From: Methanobacterium sp. UBA44
GTDB lineage: Archaea > Methanobacteriota > Methanobacteria > Methanobacteriales > Methanobacteriaceae
Direction of reading: 5' to 3'
Assembly: GCA_002494885.1 (NCBI GenBank)
Contig: DACV01000002.1
Location: forward strand, 186,001-250,000
DNA: 64,000 nt
This document shows, piece by piece, positions 18,245-27,661 of this stretch; the stretch's first letter is position 1; every line of letters starts with the position of its first letter. The notes beneath the pieces were generated by a model. That model saw only the letters and a program-made list of their open reading frames with translations, ran no database searches and was not told where the DNA came from. The position numbers and the translations under genes are program-made.

Positions 18245-18790
18245 TTATCTTACCTTTTCAGCGCCTTTACCTTTTCCTCGAAGTCCACGGGTTTTTTTAC
18301 CTTCACTGGTGAGTCCACGATGCACACGGCCTGTATGCTGATTTTCACAGATCCAGTTTATGTTCTTGTCGTTTTTAATTGATGGATGATTTGGATCAAC
18401 CAGTATAACTTCAAAGAACTTGAATTTACCGTCTTCCCATACCCAGTATGAGTTTAAAACTTCCAGGTTAGGATATTTCCGGGCAACTCTTTCTTCAGCT
18501 ATTCTTTTAATGGATTTTGCTGGAGTTATTTTATTAACACCCATTCTTTTAGGTTTTCTTCCGGCGGTGAATCTGGTCTTTCGCCTTCCACCACGCCTAA
18601 CTCTTGTTCTTACAACAATATATCCTTTTTTAGCTTTATATCCTAAAGATCTTGCTTTATCAATTCTTGTAGGTCTGTCTATTCTCTGAATAGTACTTTC
18701 CTTTCTCCATAATGGAGCTCTTTCCTGCATGAGTTCCTTTACATAGGAATCACTAGGGTTTTTCCATGCGTCTCTAATATATTTATACAA
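18245..18790 (-). CDS. rpl15e: large ribosomal subunit protein eL15
   Basis: 181 residues from TTG 18790, which has SD GAGGTG 6 nt upstream and gives the conserved N terminus YKYIRDAWKNPSDSYV. The longer frame to ATG 18844 would add 18 non-conserved residues. Basic protein with VVRTRVRRGGRRKTRF and NHPSIKNDKNINWIC, typical eL15. First gene of the superoperon. Confidence 0.94.
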   Translation of the reverse strand: MYKYIRDAWKNPSDSYVKELMQERAPLWRKESTIQRIDRPTRIDKARSLGYKAKKGYIVVRTRVRRGGRRKTRFTAGRKPKRMGVNKITPAKSIKRIAEERVARKYPNLEVLNSYWVWEDGKFKFFEVILVDPNHPSIKNDKNINWICENQHTGRVHRGLTSEGKKTRGLRGKGKGAEKVR

Positions 18791-18795
18791 ATTTA

Positions 18796-18830
<35 letters not shown>

Positions 18831-18892
18831 AGACTATGTCTCAAAAAAAAGATAGTTTCACCAATTTAGTGATGATCATTATTGGTTGAAGT

Positions 18893-18905
18893 CTATATAA
18901 AAAGG
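18893..18905 (-). promoter_or_regulatory. putative TATA box/BRE of the eL15-led superoperon
   Basis: On the minus strand CCTTTTTATATAG (BRE-like CC plus TATA box) lies about 105 nt before the eL15 start, leaving a leader of about 75-80 nt. Good match to archaeal promoters; no other candidate lies closer. Confidence 0.5.
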
Positions 18906-19039
18906 TTGTGCTTAATGAAGTTCATCTATATTTCGTGATTATAAATGATTTTTTCTTTTTTTTATTAAATTTAAAAGTTTAAGTTCTTAAGCCACACAAA
19001 AAAAAAAATTATTATACTTTTTTACTGATTAAAAATGGA

Positions 19040-19285
19040 TTATCGTTCTATCTTAGACCAACCCTTTGGTAAAGGTTCATCATTTTCCAGAACATTTAAT
19101 GCCCTGGAAACCCTGTTTCTAACTGCAGCACTTTTACTATTTTCAAGCAACCTTACCTTAACAGTTATTTTGCTTTTTTCATCTAAGATTTTCCATGTAT
19201 TCTGGATAGCATCTGCTGCAACATCATCTGTATGGCCGCCTGAACGTAGATCTCTTCCTTTTAATAATTCAAGAAGATCGTTCAT
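19040..19285 (-). CDS. conserved-looking small protein, unrecognised
   Basis: 81 residues, SD GAGG. Mixed sequence: LLKGRDLRSGGHTDDVAADA, then ITVKVRLLENSKSAAVRNRV with VSRALNVLENDEPLPKGWSK. Probably helical and soluble. Lies between a CMD-like gene and the superoperon promoter. I do not recognise the family. Confidence 0.6.
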   Translation of the reverse strand: MNDLLELLKGRDLRSGGHTDDVAADAIQNTWKILDEKSKITVKVRLLENSKSAAVRNRVSRALNVLENDEPLPKGWSKIER

Positions 19286-19324
19286 GTTGGTTCCTCATTA
19301 AAATAATTTAAAGAAAGTTATTTT

Positions 19325-19669
19325 TTAAATACAGCTTGCAAGATCAGGATCTTCAAGTAATTTATACAGTATTGCAACTGCTTTTGTAAACTTTGGCTTT
19401 CCTGCAGTTAAAAGAACGACTCTTAAAACATCTATTATCTCATCTCTTTTAATTCCGAGCTCTTTCATTCCACTTAACATCTGTTTTCGTATTGCTCTGT
19501 CATCAGAAGCTGCTGCATTTACAGCTATAGCTATTAGCTTTTGAGTCTTGTAATCAAGCACTTTACCAGTATAGCATGTGTCATTTAAATGCACGCTTAT
19601 TTCATATAGGTCAGGATAGTCTTTTTTAATGTGTGGCATTCCTTTTGAAAAAAATACTTCTTCTTTCAT
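19325..19669 (-). CDS. carboxymuconolactone decarboxylase-like protein lacking CxxC
   Basis: 114 residues of the CMD/AhpD helical fold (LDYKTQKLIAIAVNAAAS, MLSGMKELGIKRDEIIDVLR). The active-site CxxC of peroxidatic AhpD members is replaced by Ser-Asp-Asp-Arg, so it is unlikely to be a thiol peroxidase. Contrast with the CxxC-bearing relatives at 27662 and 47660. Confidence 0.8.
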   Translation of the reverse strand: MKEEVFFSKGMPHIKKDYPDLYEISVHLNDTCYTGKVLDYKTQKLIAIAVNAAASDDRAIRKQMLSGMKELGIKRDEIIDVLRVVLLTAGKPKFTKAVAILYKLLEDPDLASCI

Positions 19670-19788
19670 ATTATCATCTCTTTTATCAGGTTTATAATAT
19701 TTGTATTTTTTCTTATTTATAATTTGAATTTTAAAAAGCAGATTAAAAAAAAAAATTTGGATATAAATTTCGTTATAAAATTTAATGA

Positions 19789-20247
19789 TTATACAGGGCC
19801 TACATCGGGGCGTCCTTCTCTCATCCCTTTCCCAGCTTCTTTTTCCATCTCTTTAGGTTTAAAGAGCATTTTAACCAGATTCTGGGCATGTTCTCTGGCT
19901 CGATTTTCTGCAAGCTGTTTGAGGTCTTTTGGGCTTTCACCTTCATCTTCATGGACAAATACTTCCAGAATGTGGGTATTTGTCATAAGTTGGGCTTGAA
20001 TAAGTCCAGTTGATGCTTCATGAGCACAAACTTTGTCTTTTTCTTCGCCTCCAGGCATTCCAAGCGCCATTACAATTTCACATCCCTCTTCTTCGATCAA
20101 TTTTTTTGATGCTACAGGAAGATCTTTTATTCCTGGAACTGTGCGCCGTATGAACGTAATGTTCCCTACATGCTGCTTGATTTCGTCTATGGCATGTGCA
20201 CCCATGTCCACTCGGGCAAATGTTGTATCACAGATTCCTATTTTCAT
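19789..20247 (-). CDS. ribC: riboflavin synthase, archaeal type
   Basis: 152 residues; MKIGICDTTFARVDMGAHAI at the start and IVMALGMPGGEEKDKVCAHE. Archaeal riboflavin synthase is a pentamer related to lumazine synthase, converting two 6,7-dimethyl-8-ribityllumazines into riboflavin plus a diamine. SD GGTGAT. Needed for F420 and flavin supply in a methanogen. Confidence 0.93.
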   Translation of the reverse strand: MKIGICDTTFARVDMGAHAIDEIKQHVGNITFIRRTVPGIKDLPVASKKLIEEEGCEIVMALGMPGGEEKDKVCAHEASTGLIQAQLMTNTHILEVFVHEDEGESPKDLKQLAENRAREHAQNLVKMLFKPKEMEKEAGKGMREGRPDVGPV

Positions 20248-20262
20248 TTTATCACCAGTAAA

Positions 20263-21105
20263 TTATACATCTTTAAAATGATCCTTTAACTTTCTTCTTG
20301 CTTCACCTATGGTTAATGGATAAGGTCTATCAAAGGGGAGTTCATCTTCTTTTTGCAGTATTTCCATAAGATGTGCAATTCGTGGTAGCCTTAAATTGGC
20401 ATCTCTTATGGTTTTTACGTCTTCAAATACTTCCTGGGGATTTCCTTCTTTAATTATTTCCCCTTCACTTATAATATAGACTTTATACGCATATAGAGGT
20501 ACCAGATCCACATCATGGGTTGAAATAATTATAGTCATACCTTCCTTATTTAAATTATATAACAACTTTAGAATTTGGGACGCTCCCTTAGGATCAAGAC
20601 CAGATGTGGGCTCATCAAGAACCATAATCTTTGGTTTCATGGCCAGTATCCCTGCAATGGCAACACGCTTTTTTTGTCCCCCGCTTAAGTGATGAGGAGG
20701 TTTCTTTTCAAATCCTTCCATTCCCACACGTTCAAGAGCTTCTTTAACCCTCATTTCAACTTCTTCTTTGGATAATCCTAAATTCATGGGACCAAAAGCA
20801 ACATCTTCAAGCACTGTAGGAGCAAAAAGCTGATCATCGGGATTTTGAAACACTATTCCCACTTTTTGCCTCACCCTCATTAAATCTTTTTTATTGTATT
20901 TTATTTCTTCCCTATCAACCAGCACATTACCAGAATAAGGTCTTAAAATACCGTTAAAATGTAAAAATAAAGTGGATTTGCCTGCACCGTTGGGTCCAAG
21001 AAGAGCAACAATCTTACCTTCTTCTGCTTCAAAATTAACAGTTTTTAGGGCTTCAGTGCCGTCAGGATAGCGATAAGTGATGTTATTGGTTTCTATAATA
21101 TTCAT
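20263..21105 (-). CDS. cbiO: cobalt/nickel ECF transporter ATPase CbiO
   Basis: 280 residues. ABC ATPase: Walker A GPNGAGKST, signature HLSGGQKKRVAIAG, Walker B MVLDEPTSGLD, and H-loop STHDVDLV. The C-terminal extension (DELPFDRPYPLTIGEARRKL) fits CbiO/EcfA. Powers metal uptake with CbiM, CbiN and CbiQ encoded upstream; separated from cbiQ by a 227-nt A+T-rich gap. Confidence 0.94.
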   Translation of the reverse strand: MNIIETNNITYRYPDGTEALKTVNFEAEEGKIVALLGPNGAGKSTLFLHFNGILRPYSGNVLVDREEIKYNKKDLMRVRQKVGIVFQNPDDQLFAPTVLEDVAFGPMNLGLSKEEVEMRVKEALERVGMEGFEKKPPHHLSGGQKKRVAIAGILAMKPKIMVLDEPTSGLDPKGASQILKLLYNLNKEGMTIIISTHDVDLVPLYAYKVYIISEGEIIKEGNPQEVFEDVKTIRDANLRLPRIAHLMEILQKEDELPFDRPYPLTIGEARRKLKDHFKDV

Positions 21106-21332
21106 GATCTCACCTGAATTAATAAATTAAATATAAGTTAAACTTTATTTTTTACTTCTATCTTTAATAGTTTTCAGCTACTGGATATCAAAGTAATATT
21201 TAACTTATTTTTCACTTTATTCTAAATTAATTAAATTTTGTTGGTTAATTTATCCAAATTTGCCTTATAATTCAATTTAAACAGATTTTAGAGGTATATT
21301 GAACATTTAAATTGAGATAATTGAAGTAATTA

Positions 21333-22112
21333 TTATATAATTTTAAAACCCCATGTTAAATATATACCTAACAAAAGAAATGACTCAAAGAACAATAATA
21401 TCGTTATATTTTTAACGCTAATCTTTTCATGGGCTTTAAATGATTTAATGGAGCCATCATAGCATCGTGACTCCATTGCAATATAGGACTGTTCTCCTTT
21501 AAGCCATGTTCTTATAAAAAGATTGCTTGCTAATAATCCTAATGATTTAAATGTGTTCTTGATACTTCCATAACCCATACGTGTTTTTTGAGAGTAGTAC
21601 ATATTCTCTGCTTCCTCTAAAAACAGGAATATATAGCGGTACATTAGCATTGCAATTTCAATAACTATTTTTGGCATTTTTAAATTTTCAAAAATGGAAA
21701 ACATTTCATTCATAGGTGTGGTGAGGGCTAAAAAAGCAAGACAGGAAAATCCCCCCATGATTCTACTAAAAACCAGAAATCCAAGATTAAAACCATCCTC
21801 AGTCACTGCAAGATTGAATATTCCTGGTTCAAATAGGGGTGCACCAGTTCCGAAAAAAAATGCCATGAAAATGAATGTTAAGAATCCAAAAAAGAAAGGT
21901 ATGGTCAGAAATTTCAGATAAAATTTCCATGGAATCTTGGCTTTGAAAATAATTAAAAATGACATTAAGAAAGTTATAAGTAATGGAATTACTGGTGATG
22001 TAGAGATTAAGCTCACTAACATGGTCAAAAATGCAAATAAAACTTTAAAATTTATATTCACATTTTTGAGGTTGTTAGAATGAGCATAACTGTCCAATGT
22101 GTTTTCAAACAT
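21333..22112 (-). CDS. cbiQ: cobalt/nickel transporter transmembrane component CbiQ
   Basis: 259 residues with about five hydrophobic helices and the EcfT-type coupling motifs near residues 175-205 (SQKTRMGYGS and EQSYIAMESRCYDG, each with the Ala/Gly-Arg-x-Gly style pattern). Couples the ATPase CbiO to CbiM. SD GGTGAT. Confidence 0.92.
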   Translation of the reverse strand: MFENTLDSYAHSNNLKNVNINFKVLFAFLTMLVSLISTSPVIPLLITFLMSFLIIFKAKIPWKFYLKFLTIPFFFGFLTFIFMAFFFGTGAPLFEPGIFNLAVTEDGFNLGFLVFSRIMGGFSCLAFLALTTPMNEMFSIFENLKMPKIVIEIAMLMYRYIFLFLEEAENMYYSQKTRMGYGSIKNTFKSLGLLASNLFIRTWLKGEQSYIAMESRCYDGSIKSFKAHEKISVKNITILLFFESFLLLGIYLTWGFKII

Positions 22113-22133
22113 TAAATCACCAGTTTAGTAATT

Positions 22134-22466
22134 TTATTTAGAATTTTTCGCAGTTTTATTAGCCTCATTTTCAATTTTTTTCCTTTCTTTTGCCTGTCCG
22201 TGGTAATAACCAAAAACATAACCTATTACAATAGCTCCAATAGCTGCCTGTAAGGCAAACAACAGACTTTCTATTTCACCACTGGGAGGTTCCCAGATAG
22301 AGCTAAACCATGGCTTATAACCAGTTTCTTCTATCGCTTCACCCGCTGCACCGTCAGCGCCGCCGAAATAACCTTCATCTTCCCCCATACCACTGTAAAG
22401 AACCAGAGGAATAACTGCAATAATTGCAACCAAGGAAAGTAAAATGATCGACTTTTTGTCCACCAT
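22134..22466 (-). CDS. cbiN: cobalt/nickel transport protein CbiN
   Basis: 110 residues, two transmembrane helices (about 7-25 and 66-88) flanking an external Gly/Glu-rich loop (GYFGGADGAAGEAIEETGYK) and a basic cytoplasmic tail. CbiN loads metal onto CbiM. Starts 1 nt after the cbiM stop. Confidence 0.92.
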   Translation of the reverse strand: MVDKKSIILLSLVAIIAVIPLVLYSGMGEDEGYFGGADGAAGEAIEETGYKPWFSSIWEPPSGEIESLLFALQAAIGAIVIGYVFGYYHGQAKERKKIENEANKTAKNSK

Positions 22467-22467
22467 T

Positions 22468-23154
22468 TTAAATCAACTCCTTTGCAGTTTCCTTTATTTT
22501 TGGTACTATGACCTTTAAATCTTCTAATATGTCAGGTCTTAATTTCATAATGTTCCAGAATATAAATACTGTTAAAAGACCTTCAATAATGGCCAGAGGA
22601 ACCTGAGTATAGGCAAAGATCACCATGAACTTAACAAAAGATTCAGTGAATGTTGGTATGGGGAAAGCCAGTGATAACTGTGTTGCAGTAACAATGTAAG
22701 TTAAGAGATCTCCTATAAATACAGCGAAAAATACTCCAATCGATGTAGATAATCCTGATTTTTTAACAACTTTATAGATTCCCCATGCTGCAAAAGGTCC
22801 AGCAATACCCATTGAGAATATATTAGCACCTAATGTGGTAATGCCACCATGTGCAAGAAGTAAAGACTGGAAAAGTAGGACAATTGTTGCTAAAACGCTT
22901 GTAGCTGCAGGTCCAAATAGTACTGCACCTAATCCAGTACCAGTAGGATGAGAACAGCTTCCTGTAACTGATGGAATCTTTAAAGATGATAGAACAAATA
23001 TAAATGCACCAGAAACTGCTAAAAGTGGCTTTGATTCGGGGTTTTTGTCAGTAATCTTTTTTATTTGAATAACTCCGTATGCAACAACTGGTAGCGCTAC
23101 AATATACCAGAATAAACACCATTGCCATGGTAAAAATCCTTCCATTATATGCAC
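22468..23154 (-). CDS. cbiM: cobalt/nickel substrate-binding membrane protein CbiM
   Basis: 228 residues from GTG 23154, SD GGAG 8 nt upstream; this gives the N terminus MHIMEGFLPWQW. The N-terminal Met-His-Ile-Met-Glu segment is the conserved metal-binding start of CbiM. An ATG at 23190 would bury that motif and is rejected. Six to seven helices. Methanogens need Ni for F430, hydrogenases and CO dehydrogenase and Co for corrinoids. I saw no NikR-type box upstream. Confidence 0.95.
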   Translation of the reverse strand: MHIMEGFLPWQWCLFWYIVALPVVAYGVIQIKKITDKNPESKPLLAVSGAFIFVLSSLKIPSVTGSCSHPTGTGLGAVLFGPAATSVLATIVLLFQSLLLAHGGITTLGANIFSMGIAGPFAAWGIYKVVKKSGLSTSIGVFFAVFIGDLLTYIVTATQLSLAFPIPTFTESFVKFMVIFAYTQVPLAIIEGLLTVFIFWNIMKLRPDILEDLKVIVPKIKETAKELI

Positions 23155-23398
23155 ATTAAAGTCTCCTTTACTTTTTATAAAATGCCTCAATTATTCCTTT
23201 TTAAACTGAATATTGACATATTTTTAACATGATTCTTATTATAATATTTAAGAGTTTTTCATTGGGGTTAATTATCTTTAAAATAAGTTATTTGGCAAGG
23301 TATATAAATATTTCCATTTAACTTGAAAAAAAGTAAACTAAACTTGATCTATTTGAGATAAAATTTGAACTAATTCATGAGTATCAAACATTTTCATC

Positions 23399-23917
23399 TT
23401 ATTCTGCGATACAAAATGGACAAACAGCAAGAGGATTATCTTCATTGTTCTTTTTCACAGGGCAAGTGTACCTGTTATTTTCCTTTTTGACCTGAAAACC
23501 TCCAGGGAATGGTGTTCCTACTTGATGGATGGGTTCTTCCTTAATAAAAGTAGTGTATAATGATATAATTGAATATATTCTGAGGAAAGCAGGGTCTACT
23601 TCTTCCATATCTTCTTTCATTTTTTCCTGTTCTTTAAGAAGGTCAATAGCAGTGTTCAATTCCTCAATATCCACATGACCACTGTATTGCAAATTATCAT
23701 TTTTAACATCCCGAATACGGATTACTAATTCGGTTTCAGCTTTTATGTAATTCTTCTTGTAACTAGTATGTATGCATTCTGCTTCTTCTTGAATTCGAAG
23801 ACTGCAACGTACAATATCATTAAAATTTAAATTTTCAGCGTCTTCACGAAGTACATCTAAAAGCTCATTTCTGGTAGTCTCACCATGAAAGGTCAAACTT
23901 TTCACTTTACCTAACAT
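23399..23917 (-). CDS. DUF2115 (UPF0305) protein, copy 1
   Basis: 172 residues from ATG 23917 (GGAG 8 nt upstream). Cys-containing protein ending in a zinc-ribbon-like set (YTCPVKKNNEDNPLAVCPFC). Family found mostly in methanogens; function unknown. About 75 percent identical in protein to the copy at 27030-27563, with 79 bp identical at the DNA level (23556-23634 and 27202-27280). A C-terminal signature IHQVGTPFPGGFQVK is shared. Confidence 0.85.
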   Translation of the reverse strand: MLGKVKSLTFHGETTRNELLDVLREDAENLNFNDIVRCSLRIQEEAECIHTSYKKNYIKAETELVIRIRDVKNDNLQYSGHVDIEELNTAIDLLKEQEKMKEDMEEVDPAFLRIYSIISLYTTFIKEEPIHQVGTPFPGGFQVKKENNRYTCPVKKNNEDNPLAVCPFCIAE

Positions 23918-24185
23918 CAAATAATCTCCTTTAGTGAATCAGGAATTAAGATAATATTCCATCAGCTAATCTTTGTTTGTCTACTGTAAATAGTTCTATT
24001 TTTTGACATCTCTTCAAATCTGTCCCTAATGGAATTATAATGCTATTTCCTAACTTTAATATGATAGACCTTATTTTGTTGCTTTATAATAAAAATATAT
24101 TATTTAAGATATATTAATAAAGTAGTTTTAATTAGTCAATTTACTGAGTTTATATACATAAATTTATTAAACACATATTTATTTT

Positions 24186-24571
24186 ATGAAATATTCCTCT
24201 AATATTGAAAAATTATTTTTAGAATATATTAAAGATATAGGTGAAGCTCTAGGAGGGTGTATTAACATTTGTGACCCTAAAATTCTTGAAGAAGGTGATC
24301 CTAAAATTTTAGGAAGACAAATGCAAGTAGGGCAGATATTTTAGAAGATGCAATTAGTATGGTAGATTTTCAACCATGGGAATATGAGAAAAATAAAACC
24401 GCATCAAGATTATTAGCTGCAATTAGTGTATATCGTGAAATTGGAAAAGAAGTCGAAAAAATGACTGAAAAAGAACCTAAAGAATATCATCTTTATATAA
24501 TATTCTTGCTAATTGACATAATTTCCAGTTTATTTAACCATATTAACCTTCCTAACGATATCGAGGAATAA
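24186..24571 (+). pseudogene. frameshifted small protein gene
   Basis: An ATG at 24186 opens a frame (MKYSSNIEKLFLEYIKDIG, then DPKILEEGDPKILGRQ) that hits TAG at 24342. From about 24315 the -1 frame continues sensibly (TNASRADILEDAISMVDFQP...) to a stop at 24571. Joining the frames needs one extra base between 24305 and 24344. The product would be about 128 residues, helical, not recognised. Either a real -1 lesion or a one-base assembly error. Ends 3 nt before the convergent P-type ATPase gene. Confidence 0.6.
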
Positions 24572-24574
24572 AAA

Positions 24575-27025
24575 TTAATCTCTATTAAGATATTTTATAC
24601 CTATATAATCGAGTACTTTAGAAAAATAGATTTTAAGATAATCTTCTATCAAAAATGCAATTAATGAGAATGCCCATACGAATAAAGCAAGTTCCCATCC
24701 AATAGGTGCTAATAATACGCCGGATAGCACGAATATAGTTGCAATTATGTCTGTCAGTATAACAGACCAGAAAAAGATACCGCTTGGCCGTACTGACCAA
24801 AAATGGCCAGAATTACGAGTTACAAACATGGTAAGGTGCCCTGCAACTACTAATTTTAAAAATATAATTGATTGTAACACAGGTCCATCTAATTTTAAAA
24901 TATTTATTCCAATATAAAATAAGATTAGAGATGATAATACTCCTAATAATCCCAGAAAAGTTGACATACCTAATACTTGATACATATCCCATCTTTGGGG
25001 GCTATTTACTTGTTCAGTTTTGTCATAAGCAATTGTCATTACCGGAATATCATCTAAAAGTGCTATTAAAACTAGCATTAATGCATTTACAGGATAAAAA
25101 TCATAGATCAATATGATCATTGCCGTAAATATCAGAATTCGTATGGTTTCGGCCACCCTAAATATGGTATAACTTTTCATCCTATGAAAAATTTTATAGC
25201 TTTCTGTTATGGCGTCTATTATGATAGAAAGTCCTGGTTTTGTAAATACAATGTCTGCTGCAGATTTTGCTGCATCAACTGCACTGGCTACTGCAATTCC
25301 TGCATCTGCTTTTTTAAGTGCTGGAGCATCGTTAACTCCATCTCCGGTCATACCTACAATTTTCCCTCTTTTTTGCAAGAGTTCAACAAGCCTATATTTA
25401 TGCTCTGGAAATACTTCTGCAAATCCACTGGCTTCCTCTACAATCTTTTCTGCTTCTTCATCTGATTTTTCTAAAAATGATGAGGGTAACTCTATATTTG
25501 TCCCTAAACCAATATCTTTTGCAGTTTGCTTGGCAATGGCTTTATGATCTCCAGTAACCATTTTAACGTCGATTCCAAGAGATTTAGCTTTAGTAATGGT
25601 GTCTTTAGAAGTTTTTCTTGGGGCATCATGGAGAGTAATTAAACCTACAAGTTCCCATTCACCTTGTAAATCTGTTTTTGCTACGCCTAAAGCTCTGTAA
25701 CCTTTTTCTGCAAAGATATCCACACATTTACACACATTTTTCTCAGTACTTTCATCACATTTTAAAAGTGATAAAATAACTTGGGGTGCTCCTTTTGATA
25801 CTTTAAATTTATATTCTCCACTATATTCTATTTCTGCGACTGATTTTTTGCATAATGGACAAAAAGGACTGAATTCAAGCGTTTTATATTTTTCTATTTT
25901 ATTAGATAACGTTTTTGACTCGCTAATTTTTTCATGTATTGCCTTATCAATTGGATCAATATCCTCAAATCCTGAAGCTAAACCGGCATAAAATAACACA
26001 TCTTCTTCATTGAATTCACCATAAGGCTTTATCTTTGCAATAACAATTTTATTTTTGGTTAAAGTCCCGGTTTTGTCTGAAAATAAAACATCCATACCTG
26101 CCATTTCCTCTATGGACGTTAATTTGCTTACAATGGCTTTCTTTTTTGCAAGAGCCATAGCCCCAACAGTCATAGTAACAGAAAGCACTGCCGGTTGTGC
26201 TACAGGTATGGAGGCAATGGTCAGTACAAGTGCAAAGCCTAAAATATCAAAAAAGCTTTCATTTCGGAATAAGCCTGCAAAAAAAATTAATGAAACCATT
26301 AAAACGTCTAAAATAATGAGATAATTTCCTATTTTAATAACTGCTTCTTCAAGATGACTTTTTGGTGTAGTTCCTGCTATGAGTTCTGCAGCTTTACCAA
26401 AATAGGTACTCATTCCAGTTGCTAAAACCAACCCCAGTATTTCACCTTTTTGAACAACAGACCCTGAATACGCAACATCTTCAACAATTTTATCAACGGG
26501 TAATGATTCTCCAGTTAAGGCTGATTCATCTACAATGATATAGTCTCCTTTAATAAGTTTAATATCTGCAGGAATTATGTCCCCTAAATGTACTTTTATT
26601 ATATCTCCAGGAACTGCCTCTCTTGATGGAAGTTCAGCCCACTTGCCATCTCTTAAAGCATGTACATGATATGATAATTTTTCTTTTAGTAAGTCAATAG
26701 CGTTATCAGCTTTATATTCTTGATAAAATCCAACACCACCATTTATTAATAGCAAAATCAGTATAATTGCGAATTCTTCCCAGTGCTGGATTAAAATGGA
26801 TATAAGAAGGGCAATTTCAATCATCCAGGGAATTGGCCCCCAGAAGAAATTAAAAAATTTTTTTATGGGATTTACTTTTTCTTCAATAATTTCATTGTAG
26901 CCATATTCTTCATACCGTTTCCGCGCTTCTTCTGATGAAAGACCGCCAGGACTGGCAGATAATCTTTCCATCAATTCTAAAGCTTTGATATTTTTTGCCT
27001 TTTGGATATCTAATCCATTACCCAT
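24575..27025 (-). CDS. plasma-membrane (P3A) type cation-transporting P-type ATPase
   Basis: 816 residues from ATG 27025, which follows the upstream DUF2115 stop by 4 nt (SD GAGG inside that gene). Longer starts up to 27091 would overlap it by 62 nt. Actuator TGES (SALTGESLPV), phosphorylation site DKTGTLTK, hinge MTGDGVNDAPALKKADAGIA, and about 10 helices. This fits the proton-type (PMA-like) ATPases of methanogens; the ion (H+ most likely) is inferred. The nucleotide-binding domain reads SPFCPLCKKSVAE where relatives usually have F-x-P-x-x-K-R, so a CxxC is inserted in the ATP-binding region. Confidence 0.9.
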   Translation of the reverse strand: MGNGLDIQKAKNIKALELMERLSASPGGLSSEEARKRYEEYGYNEIIEEKVNPIKKFFNFFWGPIPWMIEIALLISILIQHWEEFAIILILLLINGGVGFYQEYKADNAIDLLKEKLSYHVHALRDGKWAELPSREAVPGDIIKVHLGDIIPADIKLIKGDYIIVDESALTGESLPVDKIVEDVAYSGSVVQKGEILGLVLATGMSTYFGKAAELIAGTTPKSHLEEAVIKIGNYLIILDVLMVSLIFFAGLFRNESFFDILGFALVLTIASIPVAQPAVLSVTMTVGAMALAKKKAIVSKLTSIEEMAGMDVLFSDKTGTLTKNKIVIAKIKPYGEFNEEDVLFYAGLASGFEDIDPIDKAIHEKISESKTLSNKIEKYKTLEFSPFCPLCKKSVAEIEYSGEYKFKVSKGAPQVILSLLKCDESTEKNVCKCVDIFAEKGYRALGVAKTDLQGEWELVGLITLHDAPRKTSKDTITKAKSLGIDVKMVTGDHKAIAKQTAKDIGLGTNIELPSSFLEKSDEEAEKIVEEASGFAEVFPEHKYRLVELLQKRGKIVGMTGDGVNDAPALKKADAGIAVASAVDAAKSAADIVFTKPGLSIIIDAITESYKIFHRMKSYTIFRVAETIRILIFTAMIILIYDFYPVNALMLVLIALLDDIPVMTIAYDKTEQVNSPQRWDMYQVLGMSTFLGLLGVLSSLILFYIGINILKLDGPVLQSIIFLKLVVAGHLTMFVTRNSGHFWSVRPSGIFFWSVILTDIIATIFVLSGVLLAPIGWELALFVWAFSLIAFLIEDYLKIYFSKVLDYIGIKYLNRD

Positions 27026-27029
27026 ATAA

Positions 27030-27563
27030 TCAAACTTCCTCATCTTGTTCTGCAATACAAAATGGACAAACAGCAAGAGGATTATCCTCATTATTCTTCT
27101 TCACTGGACAAGTGTACCTATCTTTTTCCTGTTTAACCTGAAAACCACCAGGGAATGGTGTTCCTACTTGATGGATGGGCTCATCTTTGATGAAGGTAGT
27201 ATATAATGATATAATTGAATATATTCTGAGGAAAGCAGGGTCTACTTCTTCCATATCTTCTTTCATTTTTTCCTGTTCTTCAAGAAGGTCAATTGCAGCT
27301 TTTAATTCTTCCATATCGATATAGCATGTATAATGTTGATCATCATCTTTGACCTCTCTGATACGGATAACTAACTCGGTCTCGGCTTTTATGTAATCCT
27401 TCTTGTAACTGGTATGTATGCATTCTGCTTCTTGTTGAATTTTTAGACTGCAACGCATGATATCGTTAAAATTAAACTTTTTGGCATCTTCTTTAATTAC
27501 TTTTAAAAGCTCATTTTGGGTCGCATGACCTTGGAGGATCAAACTTTTTATTTTGTTTAGCAA
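27030..27563 (-). CDS. DUF2115 (UPF0305) protein, copy 2
   Basis: 177 residues, TTG start with GGAG 9 nt upstream. Same domain and C-terminal Cys set as copy 1, with a short acidic tail (EQDEEV). Immediately upstream of, and probably co-transcribed with, the P-type ATPase. The pair of DUF2115 genes brackets the ATPase, as left by a duplication. Confidence 0.85.
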   Translation of the reverse strand: MLNKIKSLILQGHATQNELLKVIKEDAKKFNFNDIMRCSLKIQQEAECIHTSYKKDYIKAETELVIRIREVKDDDQHYTCYIDMEELKAAIDLLEEQEKMKEDMEEVDPAFLRIYSIISLYTTFIKDEPIHQVGTPFPGGFQVKQEKDRYTCPVKKNNEDNPLAVCPFCIAEQDEEV

Positions 27564-27661
27564 GGCAGAATTCTCCTTTAAGAACGTTTGAACAAGTAGG
27601 TAAGATTTTTAATTATTTTTTCATTAAAATATAACTATATATGGCCTATAATGTCATCAAG

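Noticed and set aside
23155..23398. NikR or cobalamin-type control site upstream of cbiM
   Set aside because: I looked for a GTATGA-type palindrome and for riboswitch-like conserved blocks and saw neither.
24186..24571. Programmed -1 frameshift instead of a broken gene
   Set aside because: No slippery heptamer in the right register within the only window where the frames overlap (24305-24344), and no downstream structure seen.
25209..25547. 112-codon plus-strand open frame opposite the P-type ATPase
   Set aside because: Lies fully within the antisense of the ATPase hinge region; composition is that of a mirror frame.
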